Assembly (NCBI GenBank): GCA_950106755.1
Contig: OX467091.1
Coordinates: 8,511,538-8,575,537, forward strand
From: Climacium dendroides
Lineage: Eukaryota > Streptophyta > Bryopsida > Hypnales > Climaciaceae
Direction: 5' to 3'
Length of the DNA stretch: 64,000 nucleotides
The notes under the pieces are model-generated. The model ran no database searches, had not been told where the DNA came from, and saw nothing but the letters and a program-made list of their open reading frames with translations. Each line of letters opens with the position of its first letter. Within the stretch, counting starts at the first letter, position 1. The translations under genes and the position numbers were made by a program. Below, piece by piece: positions 10,743 to 22,946 of this stretch.

Positions 10743-12189
10743 AGCCTAAAGTCGAAGGCAAACTCCATGAACCTTTGAGACCAGCAACTGAACCCAATGT
10801 AAATCCTAATACGTCAACCCCTCAACAAATCAACACAATCAGGAACACAAGGAGCAGAAAACCCTAGAACAAGAAAGATGACCAAGATAGTTTGTTTCTA
10901 ATGGAACCCATTATTTCACATCCTATAGTATTTGGAAGACACCCAGTGACATTTTACATACACTATGGTATAATCAATCAATTAAAAAATTTTAGCCACA
11001 ATATTTTTTTGACACCCTACATTTGTTCGTACCTATATTTCTACTTCTACCGCTTGCTGAACCTTCCAAGAAATAGGCTTCACATGTACCATTATAGTAA
11101 TCCAAAATTTACCCAAGACTAATGATGCTCTTAGGCCTAGTTTAAACCAAGATGTCTAGTACTCTTGGATAAGCTTTGAAACATTTTCATTTACCAAAGA
11201 TCAAGTTTTGTCCACTAAAGCATTCACACCCAAAACAGATGGCCACTTGAAGTAGCGCCATGTCATCATCCACTTTTGCCAAAACTTAAGATGAAATCAT
11301 AGTTGTAGTAGACAAGTTTGGCCGTTTGGGATCAACTTGGAGGGTGATCCCAAATTTTGTCATGTGGACAAAGTATATTTGTTCAAGAAGAAAAGAGTTA
11401 AAAAGGAACTTCCATAGAACTATAATGCATTTGTAAAAGGAGCTTTCACAAATATAATTCCATCGGACGTCTAGTCCCTAGTGTAAAGCCATGCACTAAA
11501 TGAAACAATCCATGATGGAAATTTTCCTCCACACCATGGCGGATGAAGTAGTAGAGTAGAAGGTCATTTCCATTGAGAGATTGGACCTCTAGTTTTGGAC
11601 AAGTGGTATGTTTCCATTGCAATAGTATTCTTGCTAAACCCCTCCACCCTCCATGTGTTAGAAGGAAAACACCTCTACCTTGTGTTAGAAGGAAGGGTTG
11701 GAGGGTTGACTAGAGGCCTCTATTTTTAACAACATAACAAAAGGTGAAGATTATAATCTGTAATTTACAAAGTAAAGGGGCCCTCGTCAATCCATCTAGT
11801 GACTAAGGTGCTCTTGTACCAAGCTACAATTAATATAGGTTTTGGCACTACAAGTGCTAATGGAAAGCTCTAATCCACTATTAAGTTCTAATGAACCTTT
11901 CAACCCCCTTTTGAGTTGTGAAACAGGAGGTGATGGAAATTGACTCTAAGGGTTTTGTCCTCTAGCACTAAACATCCCGATTTGAACCATGCCTTATAGG
12001 CATTATAGACATTAAGCTGTTGTCTAAGGGTAGCAACATCCATAATGCTTGGAGTTTGCTATTCAGATGTAGTACATCCTTGTAATCACGTCTATTCACT
12101 TCCCAAGATTTTCTAAGATTTTCTAGGTGATGGTTATGGGTGTTGCTACCTCAATGCCCTAGGGGCCCAAAAGTGGCCTCACATAGTTT

Positions 12190-12690
12190 GAGTCCATTTC
12201 AAAGTGTTGTAACTTTTGCATCCAATGTCCAAATTCAATAAAACTTGTTGGAAAAGTTGCGTATACTAGTATAGTTTGCGTAGTAAAATTTTCAAATCAA
12301 TCTAAGATGTACTAATGTTTTGGAAGCTAATCAAAGTTCATAGGTTCAATTTGAGTTCACCAAACTGCATTTGATGGTTGCAACTTCGGGGGCTTGTATC
12401 TCCTTCATCCAATGTTTGTTTTCAATACAATTTGTTGGATCATATTTCCTTTGAAGTCTAGTTATTGTGGTAAAATTTTCATATCAATCCAAGTTGTTTT
12501 GAATGTTTTGGAGCAATTCAAAGTTCATTAACCTAATAGTTTTCCATTACAATGAACTTCAGCGGCTTATTTCTTCTTCATTCAGTGCCTGTTTTCAATC
12601 ATTTTTTTGTGTGAAAGTTGTGCATACTAGTCTAGTTTGTGTGGATAAAATTTCATATTAATTCAAGGAGTTATGAGTGACTGAGAGGCA
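12190..12690 (+). repeat. Three-unit tandem repeat, period about 175-190 bp
   Basis: Each unit has a CTTTTGCATCCAATGTCC-like start (near 12215, 12400, 12572), then ATACTAGT.TAGTTTG.GTGG or a variant, AAAATTTTCATATCAATCCAAG, and GTTTTGGAGCAATTCAAAGTTC. The units are diverged and have no ORF. Confidence 0.75.
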
Positions 12691-13660
12691 TTTTAAGAGA
12701 AGGAGGTTTAGTCTTGGATGTATTTTTTTGCAACTTTTCTTGACATTTCAAAGCCATTTCACAGACACAATGAATCAATTGAATGATATTTTCTTCCACC
12801 AATGTATTTGTATGTTGATTGTCAAGCATTCTATAGTTTAAAGTTTTTTCATTTGAGAAGGTTTAGAAACCAAATTTCACCTCCAAATGTGTTGCAAGGA
12901 AAATTTCAACATCCTTTTTCAACATTAAAACATTATGATCTTACAATCCATGTGACCAAATGACTCCAAATTTGATCCATGACATCTACATCTACACTAC
13001 AAGATTGTGCAGTTGAGATTTCTATACCTTAGTGACATTTAGACTTGTAACGTTTCAAAAGCAATGATGTTCTTAAACCCGAAAAGGCCTTGGACTTTGA
13101 TGGGTTAAGCTAAGTGAAAGCGGGGATGCAAGTGCCCCTGAGAGGCCATCAGAAGGGGCCATGTGCCACTTGGGAAAACGAACTGAATGGGAAACCAGCG
13201 CCCAGTTCCCACGAAATGCGTGGCTAGCCTATCACTCCCGCTCCCTCCCCCCAACTCCACGTCTCCCTCCCTTGCTCGCACAGTCCACTAAGGGCTTCGA
13301 ATCATGGCGTAAACTTCTCACAGGAGAAACTTCAGTCAAGCAATCCAACAAGAATGCCAATCACAGGTTGAGTATCACACACTACACAACACAGCACAGC
13401 ACGACCCTCGCTCACTCCACCAATCTCCTCGCTGTCGTGCTCATGTAGCAACTTTCCAAACCAGTAGTACAGTAGCTGAAAATCTCCTCTCCAACCTGGC
13501 CATGGCAAAGTCCATCTTGTGGCTGCGCACACGCAACCGCAATTGACAAGACATTCCTCGTTCGCTCAACAGCACTGAGCTCGTGAAAAGCGCACATCCG
13601 CAGCTGGAAAGTGGGCTCAATTGGACTGAATTTTGAGGGTTGCATTGGTTAGGAGGACAG

Positions 13661-13683
13661 AGGAGGAGGAGGAGGAGGAGAGG
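13661..13683 (+). repeat. GGA-repeat in the ABCB28 leader
   Basis: A purine run of repeated AGG/GGA triplets ends three bases before the ABCB28 start codon at 13686, so it lies in the 5' untranslated leader. Confidence 0.75.
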
Positions 13684-13685
13684 CT

Positions 13686-16600
13686 ATGGCGACGATGGCT
13701 ATGCGTCAATTTAGCTTGACGCCCACGAATGCGCACAGTAGCTGCTGCTGGGCGATTCCCAAGAGCCCCCCGCCGTGTGTATTGGGTTTGGGTCAGATTC
13801 GGCTCTCGTCGTACTCGAAGAAGCAGAAGAAGCAGAAGTCGGGGTTCTTGGGAGGAGATGGTTCAATTCGGAGCTTGCGTGTGGGGACGAAGGGTTTGGT
13901 TGTGAAGAAGCGGAGATGCGCGACGACGGCGACACGAGCGGCGTTCATTTCCCCGCCGGCGGACCCGCAGTTTGCGCAGTTGGAACAGGATGGCATGGAG
14001 GACTTGCTGGGGTCGGTGCCGGTGGCGCCGCGAGGACCCAAGGCGATTATCACGTGGGGGGTGATTGCGGGCTTGTTGTGGAAGCAGAAGCTGCGGCTCA
14101 CGGTGGCGGCGTTGGCGCTGGTGGCGGCGACGTCGTGCACGCTCACCATGCCGCTCTTCTCAGGTCTTGCTCCTAATTCTCGCTCTCCGTGTTTCACGAA
14201 CTGTTTACTTAGGCAATGCAGCTTGAATTTTTGAACACCATGGGGAGAGCTTCGTATGATCACTGTGAACAAAGGGATTGGTATGATCACTGCAGGATAG
14301 GGATTGATGTGCTGATATCATGTTCAGTTTGAGTCCTCCGTATGGTCAATGTGACCATAGGGATTGGTAGAATCACTGCAACACAGGAATCGGTTTACTG
14401 ATATCATTTGAGATCATCTTGAGGCCTCCATATGATTATTGAGACCACAGGGATTGGTAGGACACTGCAGGATAGGGATTGGTTTGCTGATACCATTTTG
14501 AGATCTTATTGTGGCCTCCTCCATATGATTTTTGAGACCACGGGGATTGGTAGGATCACTGCGACACTAGAATTGGTTTACTGGTATCATGTTAGGGCCT
14601 CTGAAGGATCACTGTGACCACAGAGATTGGTAGGATCCTTCAGGATAGGAATTGGTTTGCTGATATTATGTTGAGCTTGAGACCTCCTTATGATCACTGT
14701 GACCGTTAGAATGGGTTTACTGATGTCACGTTGAGATCTCCGTGTGATCACAGTGATGGTAGTGAGTTTTTGATCGAGCACTGTCATATTAGGGTAGCGC
14801 TCCTGCCTTCTCCCATTCGTTTATCTGTGGCCTCCTCCAAGTCCTTTAATGAACACTCAACAAAGTGGTTGAAACTCAATTCATTGAGACGTGGCGATGA
14901 CAAATGGAAGATGAAGGAAGTTTGCATGGAGAATGCACTAAATTTTGCTGAGACCTCTTTTTGAATATTGTATCAAGAAATTGTCAAGATATTAGGCAAG
15001 AGAAGTAGGGATGAATGAAAGGGATTGGGATGAAGTCTAAATTTTAACGAGTTCTCTGAAATCTACTGTGACTACGCTTAATTCATTTGAGCTGACATTG
15101 TCCAGGGCGATGTTGTGGGTAGGTAAATTCTTTGAGACCCTGATAGGAGTGCGGAAGGAGCCGCTGGGAGAGCTTCTAGCCAAGCTGGGAGGAATCTACG
15201 TGTTGGAGCCCTTGTTGACGGTGATATTTGTCACGAATATGGTTCATGTGTGGGAGAATGTGATGGCTAACTTACGCTCACAGGTGTTTCGTCGCATTTT
15301 GATCCAGAAGGTACTGTCTTTTCCTTCTTTTCAATATTCTGTTCCTTACTTCTCAGTTTTATGTTCTGATGCAACCACACTTAATTGCGACACTTTGGGT
15401 GTTGAGAATAGTTGATATTCTTAGAATGGTTGCATTCCGCTTGGCAAATCAAAGTGGATTCCAACGCACCAAAGAATGCGTTATTTGGGTACCATAGACA
15501 GAAGTTCTAACTGTCAAAGTTTTAGAATCGACATTAGTTTTGACGTTGAGGTGGTGTACGTTCTTAAAATCAATATGAACGCTTTTCCAAGATTTCGGAG
15601 TGTCACGTTTAGGTAGGGTGTTGCAATTAGGTGTAGTTTCCTTATTCCATTCTTGTACAAGTGCCAGCAACAACTCTTTTGTTTGGCATGGGTACGTGCT
15701 GAGTTTCATGAGTGATTCACTTACTCTATATTTCCTTTTCGTCTCAGGTGGAGTTTTTTGACCGTCACAAGGTACTGTCTTCGTCTTCCTTTGAAAAGCA
15801 CTAGCAATTGTGATTATTGATGTCTTTGCCAGGGAAAGCATTTGGTCTTTTTTTTTAGCTCGTTTTCTGGTCCTGGGTAACGGTTTAAAGGTCTTTATGG
15901 CAGCGTGCATGGCCAGGTTGGTGAACTCAGTGGAATTCTTTCTCAAGATTTGGGGGCCATTAAGGATCTTATAAACGAAAACGTCTCTCGAGATCGTGGC
16001 TTCCGAGCTTTCTCAGAGGTTAGATGCTCCTCCTTATTTTGTTCGAAAATGCGTAGTGACCGCCGTATGGAAATCTTGAGAAGATACATGTTCATCCAAG
16101 AGACGAACTGGAACTGGAACTGCAGTTGATTGAAACGCCCAGAACGGAGGGCCACTTTAGATTGCACAACTTGAAGCAACTAGCTTAAATAATCCATTAA
16201 ATTTTGACATCTTAAAAGTGCATTTGAGCTGATGCACTTGAGGTGACGAGAGGTAACAAGTTTTCAATCTACCTAGAAGAGGAATAACTAGAAGAGGAAT
16301 AACTTGAAGCCTTGTTATCTCTAATATATTTAGCAGGCCACATGGGAGCCACGTGAGCACTACCTCTTCATGCTCATTCTTGTTATTTGGACTATGGGAA
16401 AGTCAACACTGAACAAAATGAATAGAATTTGATTATTGCGCCAAGCTTGCTGCTTCGACCTGTCTAATCTAAAGTAACCCTTAATGTTCGGGTACAAATT
16501 GTGCAATCTTCAATCAAGAGACTTTATTTCATACTTCGGCAGTTGCCCACTGTTCCTGTTGGTGTTTGTGCAGATGACGGGGACACTTGTTATTCTCTTT

Positions 16601-19600
16601 GTACTATCAGCGCAGCTTGCTCCTGTTCTTGGGGTGTTGATGCTTTCCATCTCTGCTATAGTAGGTGAGCACTGGTCCTCTTTCTCCCACATGACCTTTT
16701 AGAGCCATTAGGGGTGGATTACAGCTTTGTGATCCATGTAAATCACGCAACATTCTTGAGTAGTATGAAGGCAAATTTTGAGAACAATGCCAAGAGTTAT
16801 TTAGAACAAGTCATGTCAAATTAGACCAAATCAAGCAAAATTAAGATTGGCTCATTGGCTTGAGGAGCTCGCTCTTACTCAACTTGAGCTCAAATTTGCA
16901 AACTTTTCATATCAATTCAAAGGGTTCCAAACAAGGGTTCTCTAGAATGTTATGCATCTTCTATACTATCTCAATGAGAATGTGTTTGATCTCGTTCAGG
17001 AATAATGTTGTGTTAAAGTTTGCGGTTTTAGACTTAATTCATATGGTGTTGTGTTGATAACTTGTTCATAAATATCCTGTCAACTTTATACGTCCTCTCT
17101 ATAGTGGTTCTTTCTAAGCGTGTTATAGCGTTTTTTCTAATTGTAGAAACACAATTTTGGTGATTTGATTCAACCCCCAGTATGTCGTTTTTAAGTCATT
17201 ATGAACTCTAATGTCCGGCGTGTGCAGCAATCTACAAGCGGACAACAATGCAGGTTTTTAAAGCTCATGGCATGGTTCAAGCTCGAATTATTGATTGTGC
17301 CAGTGAAACATTTTCAGCCATTCGGACGGTCAGTGTTTAGTTTATCCCTGTGGTGCTTCTTATTTTGTATTGTTTAGAACTAGATCGTCACATTTGCTCT
17401 TGCAGAATCGGTAATACTTGCAACCTTTATGGTCCACCTCCTGTACCTGTCTCCAATATGTTATGTGTTATATTTTAAGGACTCTAATTCTGTGCAGAAG
17501 AATGTTTTGAGCATTTTAAACTTTTCGGATGATTACTCAAGTCACCAGTATTTCACGACGAATCCAATCCTCAATACTTGTTGGTTTTTGTGCAGGTCCG
17601 ATCATTTGGTGGTGAAAGAAGGCAGACAGGAATGTTTGATGAAATGGTAAGACTATCAAACATATCACTCTTGATAATGTGGTTGCTTTTTTGTTCTTGG
17701 CATCTGGGGCAGTGGAACAATCGTTTTGTTGGTAATCTTTTGAGAATTTGGCTTTTTTGAATGTGTTTTTTTAAATTGATTTTCTTATTTACCCCCTAAG
17801 TACCCAAATTAAACATAGAACGTCCTCGTTGGAAGCTATTAGTCAATTACAGTAACTTGTAAGGTGTTTTAGCGTTCAAAGGTGTAGGGTATGATTTTTT
17901 CCTTTCTATTGGCACAATGTGCTACATTGGAGTTTCTTGAATAATTTATTTCCGCTCCTGTAGATATTGAAGCGGCCACTTTTGGCCTTCTGGGTACTAA
18001 AGAATTGTTTGTGATGGACCAGGTCTTAGCATACCAAAAAAGTGGAGACAGATTGGGCTGGTTGAAATCTACAAACGAGTCTTGGACTCGAGTTGCGATT
18101 TACATCTCCTTGATGGCGCTTTACGTTCTCGGCGGAGCAAAAGTCAAATCTGTAATTGATGCTTGACCTACGTATCGTTCGTTGACAGATTCCTCAAAAC
18201 TTCTTTTTGTCCGTGGATTTAATTGTTCTCCTTTGCTTGTAGGGAGAGCTGGCTATTGGGACAATGGTTTCCTTCATCGGATACACGTTCACTCTAACAT
18301 TTGCGGTACGCTCAACTTCTAGTGCCACATATGATTGTTTACATTTGCACTATATCTGACGTGAAGCAGTGGCGCACGGAATCTTTCATTGGAATTTCTC
18401 TTTTTATATATCTGTGTAATGTTCTCTTAGAGCAATAATTTGTTGCTGATAATGAGTGTCTCGAAACATCCAAGCAGTCTAAAGAGATTTGTATTAACTT
18501 CTCTTGATCCAATTCCACAATGGTTGATTATGAATAGATAAAAACTAGGATTGTTACAGTGCAAGGTATTCTGGGAATACATTAAGACAAATGTACTAAA
18601 TAGAGATTGTAACTTGCCACCCAATCACAGAAGAGAGATCCTCAGTTGTTTGCGCTTTCTAGGCTTGTTGTGCACCTACTACAGCAGTGGTTTAGTCCTG
18701 TGGTCTTTCGGCTACACCATTTATTCTATTTTATGTATTTCATGATGTATTTGAAAATAACAGTGTGCCAAAGATCAGATTAATTTTTTTGTTAAATCAT
18801 GAACCTTGGGACCATGGGACCGCCACAGCTTTTGAGTGAATAGTCACTCAAGCAACTAGTAATGAGCCAAAAAGTGGCTAGCGCGAGATCCAAAGCTCCG
18901 TAAACGGTGTTCTATAATAGGTGCACTAATGTATGGTGTTCAAATTGTATAGCCTACAAAATAGTGTATCATACATTGATTAGGATAAATTTTGTATTCT
19001 GGCTACCTGTGAGCTTCTAGTCTCCTGATAAATTTAATTAGCGTGAAGTAGCTTTCATTTCCAACAGGAATTCTCTTTATTGTACTGATATTATTATTTT
19101 GTTCATGAGCAGGTGCAAGGATTTGTGAATACCCTGGCCGATCTTCAAGGCATGCTCTCGGCCGTCAAGCGCATCAACAGCATTGTGGGCAGAGCAGAGG
19201 TAGACGAGTGGCTGGCTCATGGATTGGAACGAGAAGCGCGTGGAGAGTTACAGAGCAGTGATGAGTGCGCAAGTTCTGTGGAAACCGGGGTGTTGGTTCC
19301 TCCTCTCAATGGGACAGCCGCCCATTCGCTCAACTATGACTCAAAAAAAAGTGTTTGTGAATTGGCATGGTCGGGCGATGTTGTACTCGAAGGTCAGTTT
19401 GTCTAATTCTGGAAACTGTACTTTTCTGCTGTTCCCGAAATAAATTAGGCGCCCTCTCTATCATTGAAACAAAGGAGTGTGAAGTGTTGTCATCAAGACA
19501 TAGATTCTAAATAGATGTATGCAAATTGATTGGTGCAGTAAAAAAATGGTCAAAATAAAGTGACCCACACTAGATAGACTTAAGAGTGCAGCTGATCGAG

Positions 19601-22210
19601 GTTTTACGGTTATGATGCTATGGCTGATAACAGTTATTTACCGTAGGAGATAAGGTTCAAGGGTAAGGATACGCCACGTCATATTCTCAAGTTTTTTTTT
19701 GTGCTCACTTAGATGATCTGGCTTGGTTTGCAGATGTGTTTTTCGCATATCCTCTTCGACCCGAGGCACTTGTCCTCAAAGGAATCAACCTTCACTTGAA
19801 GCGCAGCACTGTGACTGCAGTGGTGGGGTCAAGTGGTGCTGGCAAGAGCACAATCGTGCAGCTACTTGCCCGCTTTTACGAGGTTCGCCCTTTCGTCAAA
19901 CTCTCATAATTGAAAATATGTGATGGTGTGCCCTCAGTTGGTAACATTCTTGAGAATCTGCCTGAACACCCATGTTGAAATCAATGAACTTTATGCAACA
20001 AAGGAAGCCAGATTGGGGGGGGCGGACTCTATCTTTAGTTCGAGTGTTGCTCACATCAGAATTATTTATTTCCTTTCACCCATGCGAGCTTTTGTGACAG
20101 TGATTGCATGATTCACAATGAAACAAATTGCTCACAAGTAGGCTATTCTTAAATATTCTAGTGCTCTAGATCCTTTTTAAATGTGGTGCAAGCTCTAGAA
20201 TGTTATGTTTGATGTCCTTTTAGGCTCGTTGACTATGTATGCATATGCGGACGTTTGAATAGGCAATACGCTTGAAGTTTTTCTGTTATTTTCAAGCAAT
20301 GAATGTGCAACATGCCTTTTACTGCAGCCAAGTGACGGCCGGATAACCTTGTCTGGTATCGATGTTCGGAAGTTTGACAAGTCTGAATGGGCCCGGGCAA
20401 TATCCATCGTGAATCAGGTACAGAATACAACGGTTTAGGGTTTAGGGTAACCTTTAGAAGTGCAACTATATTCCCCATTTGCGTGCGAAATTCGATTATT
20501 CTATTTGAATTGGACCAGTAAACTGACTCCTTAGCCTTTGTTTCAGGAGCCAGTGCTATTTGCAATGACAGTATCAGAGAATATCGCATATGGTTTACCC
20601 AATAAAGAGGTATCTGAAACGGAGATCATAGCAGCGGCTAAAGCTGCTAACGCACACGACTTTATTGTATCACTTCCCGAGGTAACAACGTACCAATTAG
20701 GCGTCCTTTCTTCAAATCAGTTTTTTAGTATAATCCTTCAGGTATATTTGCCATGATTTACGGGGTGATAACTAAACTTCCTCATGTATAATGGGGAGGC
20801 CTCTTTATGATCACTATGACCATAGGAAGTCCTCTCCATGAATTGTTGGAAGGATTCTGTTTTAAAATTTCTTGAAACAATCTAATATCACGAATAACTT
20901 GATTTACGTGATTGTGAGACACCTCTGCAAACTATTGGATTGTACCAGTACCAATTCGCCTTGATGTAAAATTCTTATAAGCATCTAATCACTTTGAAGA
21001 ACTGGTTTTGCAGGGCTACGATACTATGGTAGGAGAGCGAGGAAGTCTTCTTAGTGGTGGTCAACGCCAGGTATGCTTCATAGATTAAACTGCGGATACT
21101 AGTTTGTCCCTTTTACAACGAGACCGAATTATGGTGTGCATAGCGGAGACTTTGCAGGCCTGTCGAGGGATGTAAATGAATGACTACTGTCTGTTAATTT
21201 TTTTTCATGGTGTTTGCAGAGAGTAGCAATCGCTAGGGCATTGTTGAAGAACGCTCCTATTTTGATCTTAGATGAGGTATGCACCATTTTCCTATCTCCT
21301 TTACCCCTCTTGTGAAGTTCAATCATTGTATAGAGAGCGCATTGCCGCAGGTTGAATAGTCGTCCATGTACAGTACAGTGCAAGTCTCGATCAACGTGTG
21401 GCTTGTGTGGAGATTTCATGAGATATGCAGTTCTCTTAGTTTAAAGGTAGTCTAGTTTCATGATTAAGACCTTATTATTTCAAACTTCAACTATTCACAA
21501 CCTATTCATATAGTATTCAAATAAAACCTATTTTAGTGATTAAAACCCCTTGCAAAAAATGAGAGCAGAACTCGTACAAAAATATTCCTCTCTTATAATG
21601 GAATCCGCTCGTAACAGCTGAAAGACATGGGAATGGGTTCCCTACCTTAGTAAAAATCTGGAGCTTGTAGCCAGCCTTCAGCCTACAATGCAAGGACGTT
21701 ATGCAAATGGCTGTGCTGAAAGTTTTCCATGTTGCAGGCCACCAGCTCTTTGGATAGCGTGAGCGAGCGGCTAGTACAAGGCGCGCTTGATCGACTTATG
21801 AAGGTCCGTGCCCTTTTATTTCAAAATCCTTATCACTGTGAGGTTAATTGAAATAAAAGATGAAGATATTGGGAGAACTTTGTGTTGCGAGTTCATTTTA
21901 TTTGTACGTCTTGTAGATTCTTTTTGCAAGGGTTCAAAGACAGCTGCTCAAGAATGTTATGCATGATCGACGCGGTTATATGAATTCGATCTGCTGGACA
22001 TAGTATTGTCTATTTTAAAATCTGATGTGGTGGTTGCAGGGACGTACTACACTGGTGATAGCTCATAGATTGAGCACTGTCCAAGCTGCAAACCAAATTG
22101 CTGTCTGTGCAGATGGATTTGTGATAGAGATTGGAACACATGCAGAGCTAATTGCCAAAGAAGGCGTTTACGCATCTCTTGTGAATACGCAAAGGCTTTC
22201 TTTTGAGTAA
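13686..22210 (+). CDS. ABCB28: Plastid half-type ABC transporter of the ABCB28 (NAP8/TAP-like) group
   Basis: A TMD-NBD half transporter presumed to act as a dimer in a plastid membrane; substrate unknown. Seventeen exons read in frame: 13686-14163, 15123-15310, 15748-15771, 15917-16018, 16574-16664, 17228-17328, 17596-17646, 18023-18151, 18243-18305, 19113-19392, 19734-19882, 20328-20417, 20547-20681, 21014-21070, 21220-21276, 21738-21803, 22040-22210. They total 2232 nt, giving 743 residues (the Arabidopsis protein is slightly shorter). The first 70-80 residues are Ser/Arg/Lys-rich like a transit peptide. Exons 1-9 encode the membrane domain ([46 protein letters not shown]). NBD motifs: A-loop Tyr508, Walker [10 protein letters not shown] 534-542, Q-loop Gln582, signature LSGGQ 640-644, Walker B ILILDE 660-665, D-loop SSLD 668-671 and switch His696. 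All catalytic residues are intact, so it looks functional. Exon 3 is only 24 nt. Orthology to ABCB28 rests on near-continuous similarity to the recalled Arabidopsis protein. Confidence 0.95.
14255..14760 (+). repeat. Degenerate tandem repeat (80-92 bp period) in ABCB28 intron 1
   Basis: About six diverged units follow each other. Each has TATGATCACTGTGACC or a variant, then GGGATTGGTAGGATCACTGC, GGTTTGCTGATATCAT and a GAGGCCTCC-like motif. Unit starts lie near 14256, 14340, 14431, 14523, 14603 and 14689, and the array fills much of the first half of intron 1. Confidence 0.8.
20800..20836 (+). repeat. Stray copy of the intron-1 repeat unit in ABCB28 intron 13
   Basis: GAGGCCTCTTTATGATCACT followed by ATGACCATAGG matches the CCTCC-TATGATCACTGTGACCATAGG core of the intron-1 array, about 6 kb upstream in the same gene. 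Confidence 0.6.
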
Positions 22211-22731
22211 CGTGGTGCGGGTTATTGTGTTGTGAGATTATTGATGAGTTGATTTTGAGATACTAATGAGTTGATTTTGAGATGCTGAAGCCTTTTGTGT
22301 GCTACTGTATGAAACTCTTTAGTGTCTGCTCTGATATTTCATTCCATACACAACCATTGTATAAACAGCTCATATATGAAAAATGAATTACTTTTGGAAT
22401 TGAGTAACCCTCATGAAGTTTGAAACATGATGGTTGCTGCTGTGTGTAGCCTGTGACCATTGAATCCAAGGCACGTTAGACGTGGTTGGATGGTAATCAA
22501 GGAAAGTGAAGTGTAATCATAGTTCCTCAATTGATGAGCTTTCTACTGAAAGAATCAATTTTATATGATTTCCAACTTTTCTTAGTTTATGTAATTTTTG
22601 TTTTGAAAAATAGACCATTCTAATGTCAATTGTCATATTGCACTAGAATACACATTTGTGTTTTGAAAGAGGTTTTATAAATCTCTAAAACTTTGCAGTG
22701 CTACTTCTTTTCAAATTTGAAAGAATTTGAA

Positions 22732-22946
22732 AAGGTGGATGTTTTGCATCTGATGAATGATAAAAAAATCTCTCCATGCAAGACAAAAGTGCAACTATTC
22801 ATCTTTCAAATTTTGTGGGAAAAGGGAACATCTTTTACAGTAGCTTGTCTTCCAATGAGTGTTTTTTCATTTTTTTTAAGCCAACAATTCATACAGTACC
22901 CAAACAGATGATTTCCATAGTGATTGGCTTGTCATTTAAGGGTTAA
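22732..22946 (+). mobile_element. TTAA-bounded MITE family, copy F1
   Basis: A 200-230-bp dispersed element recognised by GATGAATGA, GTGCAACTATTCAT, CTACAGTAG (here TTTACAGTAG), CAATGAGTG, TTTTTTAAGCCAA and GATGATTTCCA in that order. This copy has an intact right end TTTAAGGGTTAA; the left end is decayed. Confidence 0.75.

Larger units (their letters stand above)
8174..13230. other. Intergenic spacer between the DRM1-like and ABCB28 genes
   Basis: 8.2-9.9 kb is moderately GC-rich and probably holds the 3' UTR of the first gene plus unique sequence, including a GATCGATCA microsatellite at 9092-9118. 10.1-10.75 kb has the possible decayed ORF, and 12.2-12.7 kb the tandem repeat. The rest shows nothing I can name. 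Confidence 0.55.

Noticed and set aside
13711..14290. ORFs in other frames over ABCB28 exon 1 (133 and 165 codons)
   Set aside because: Shadows of a GC-rich exon; only the 13686 frame continues correctly into exon 2 with the conserved [11 protein letters not shown] junction.
20433..20448. Telomere-like TTTAGGGTTTAGGG in an ABCB28 intron
   Set aside because: Only two units; common as a telo-box-like motif and no sign of an interstitial telomere array.
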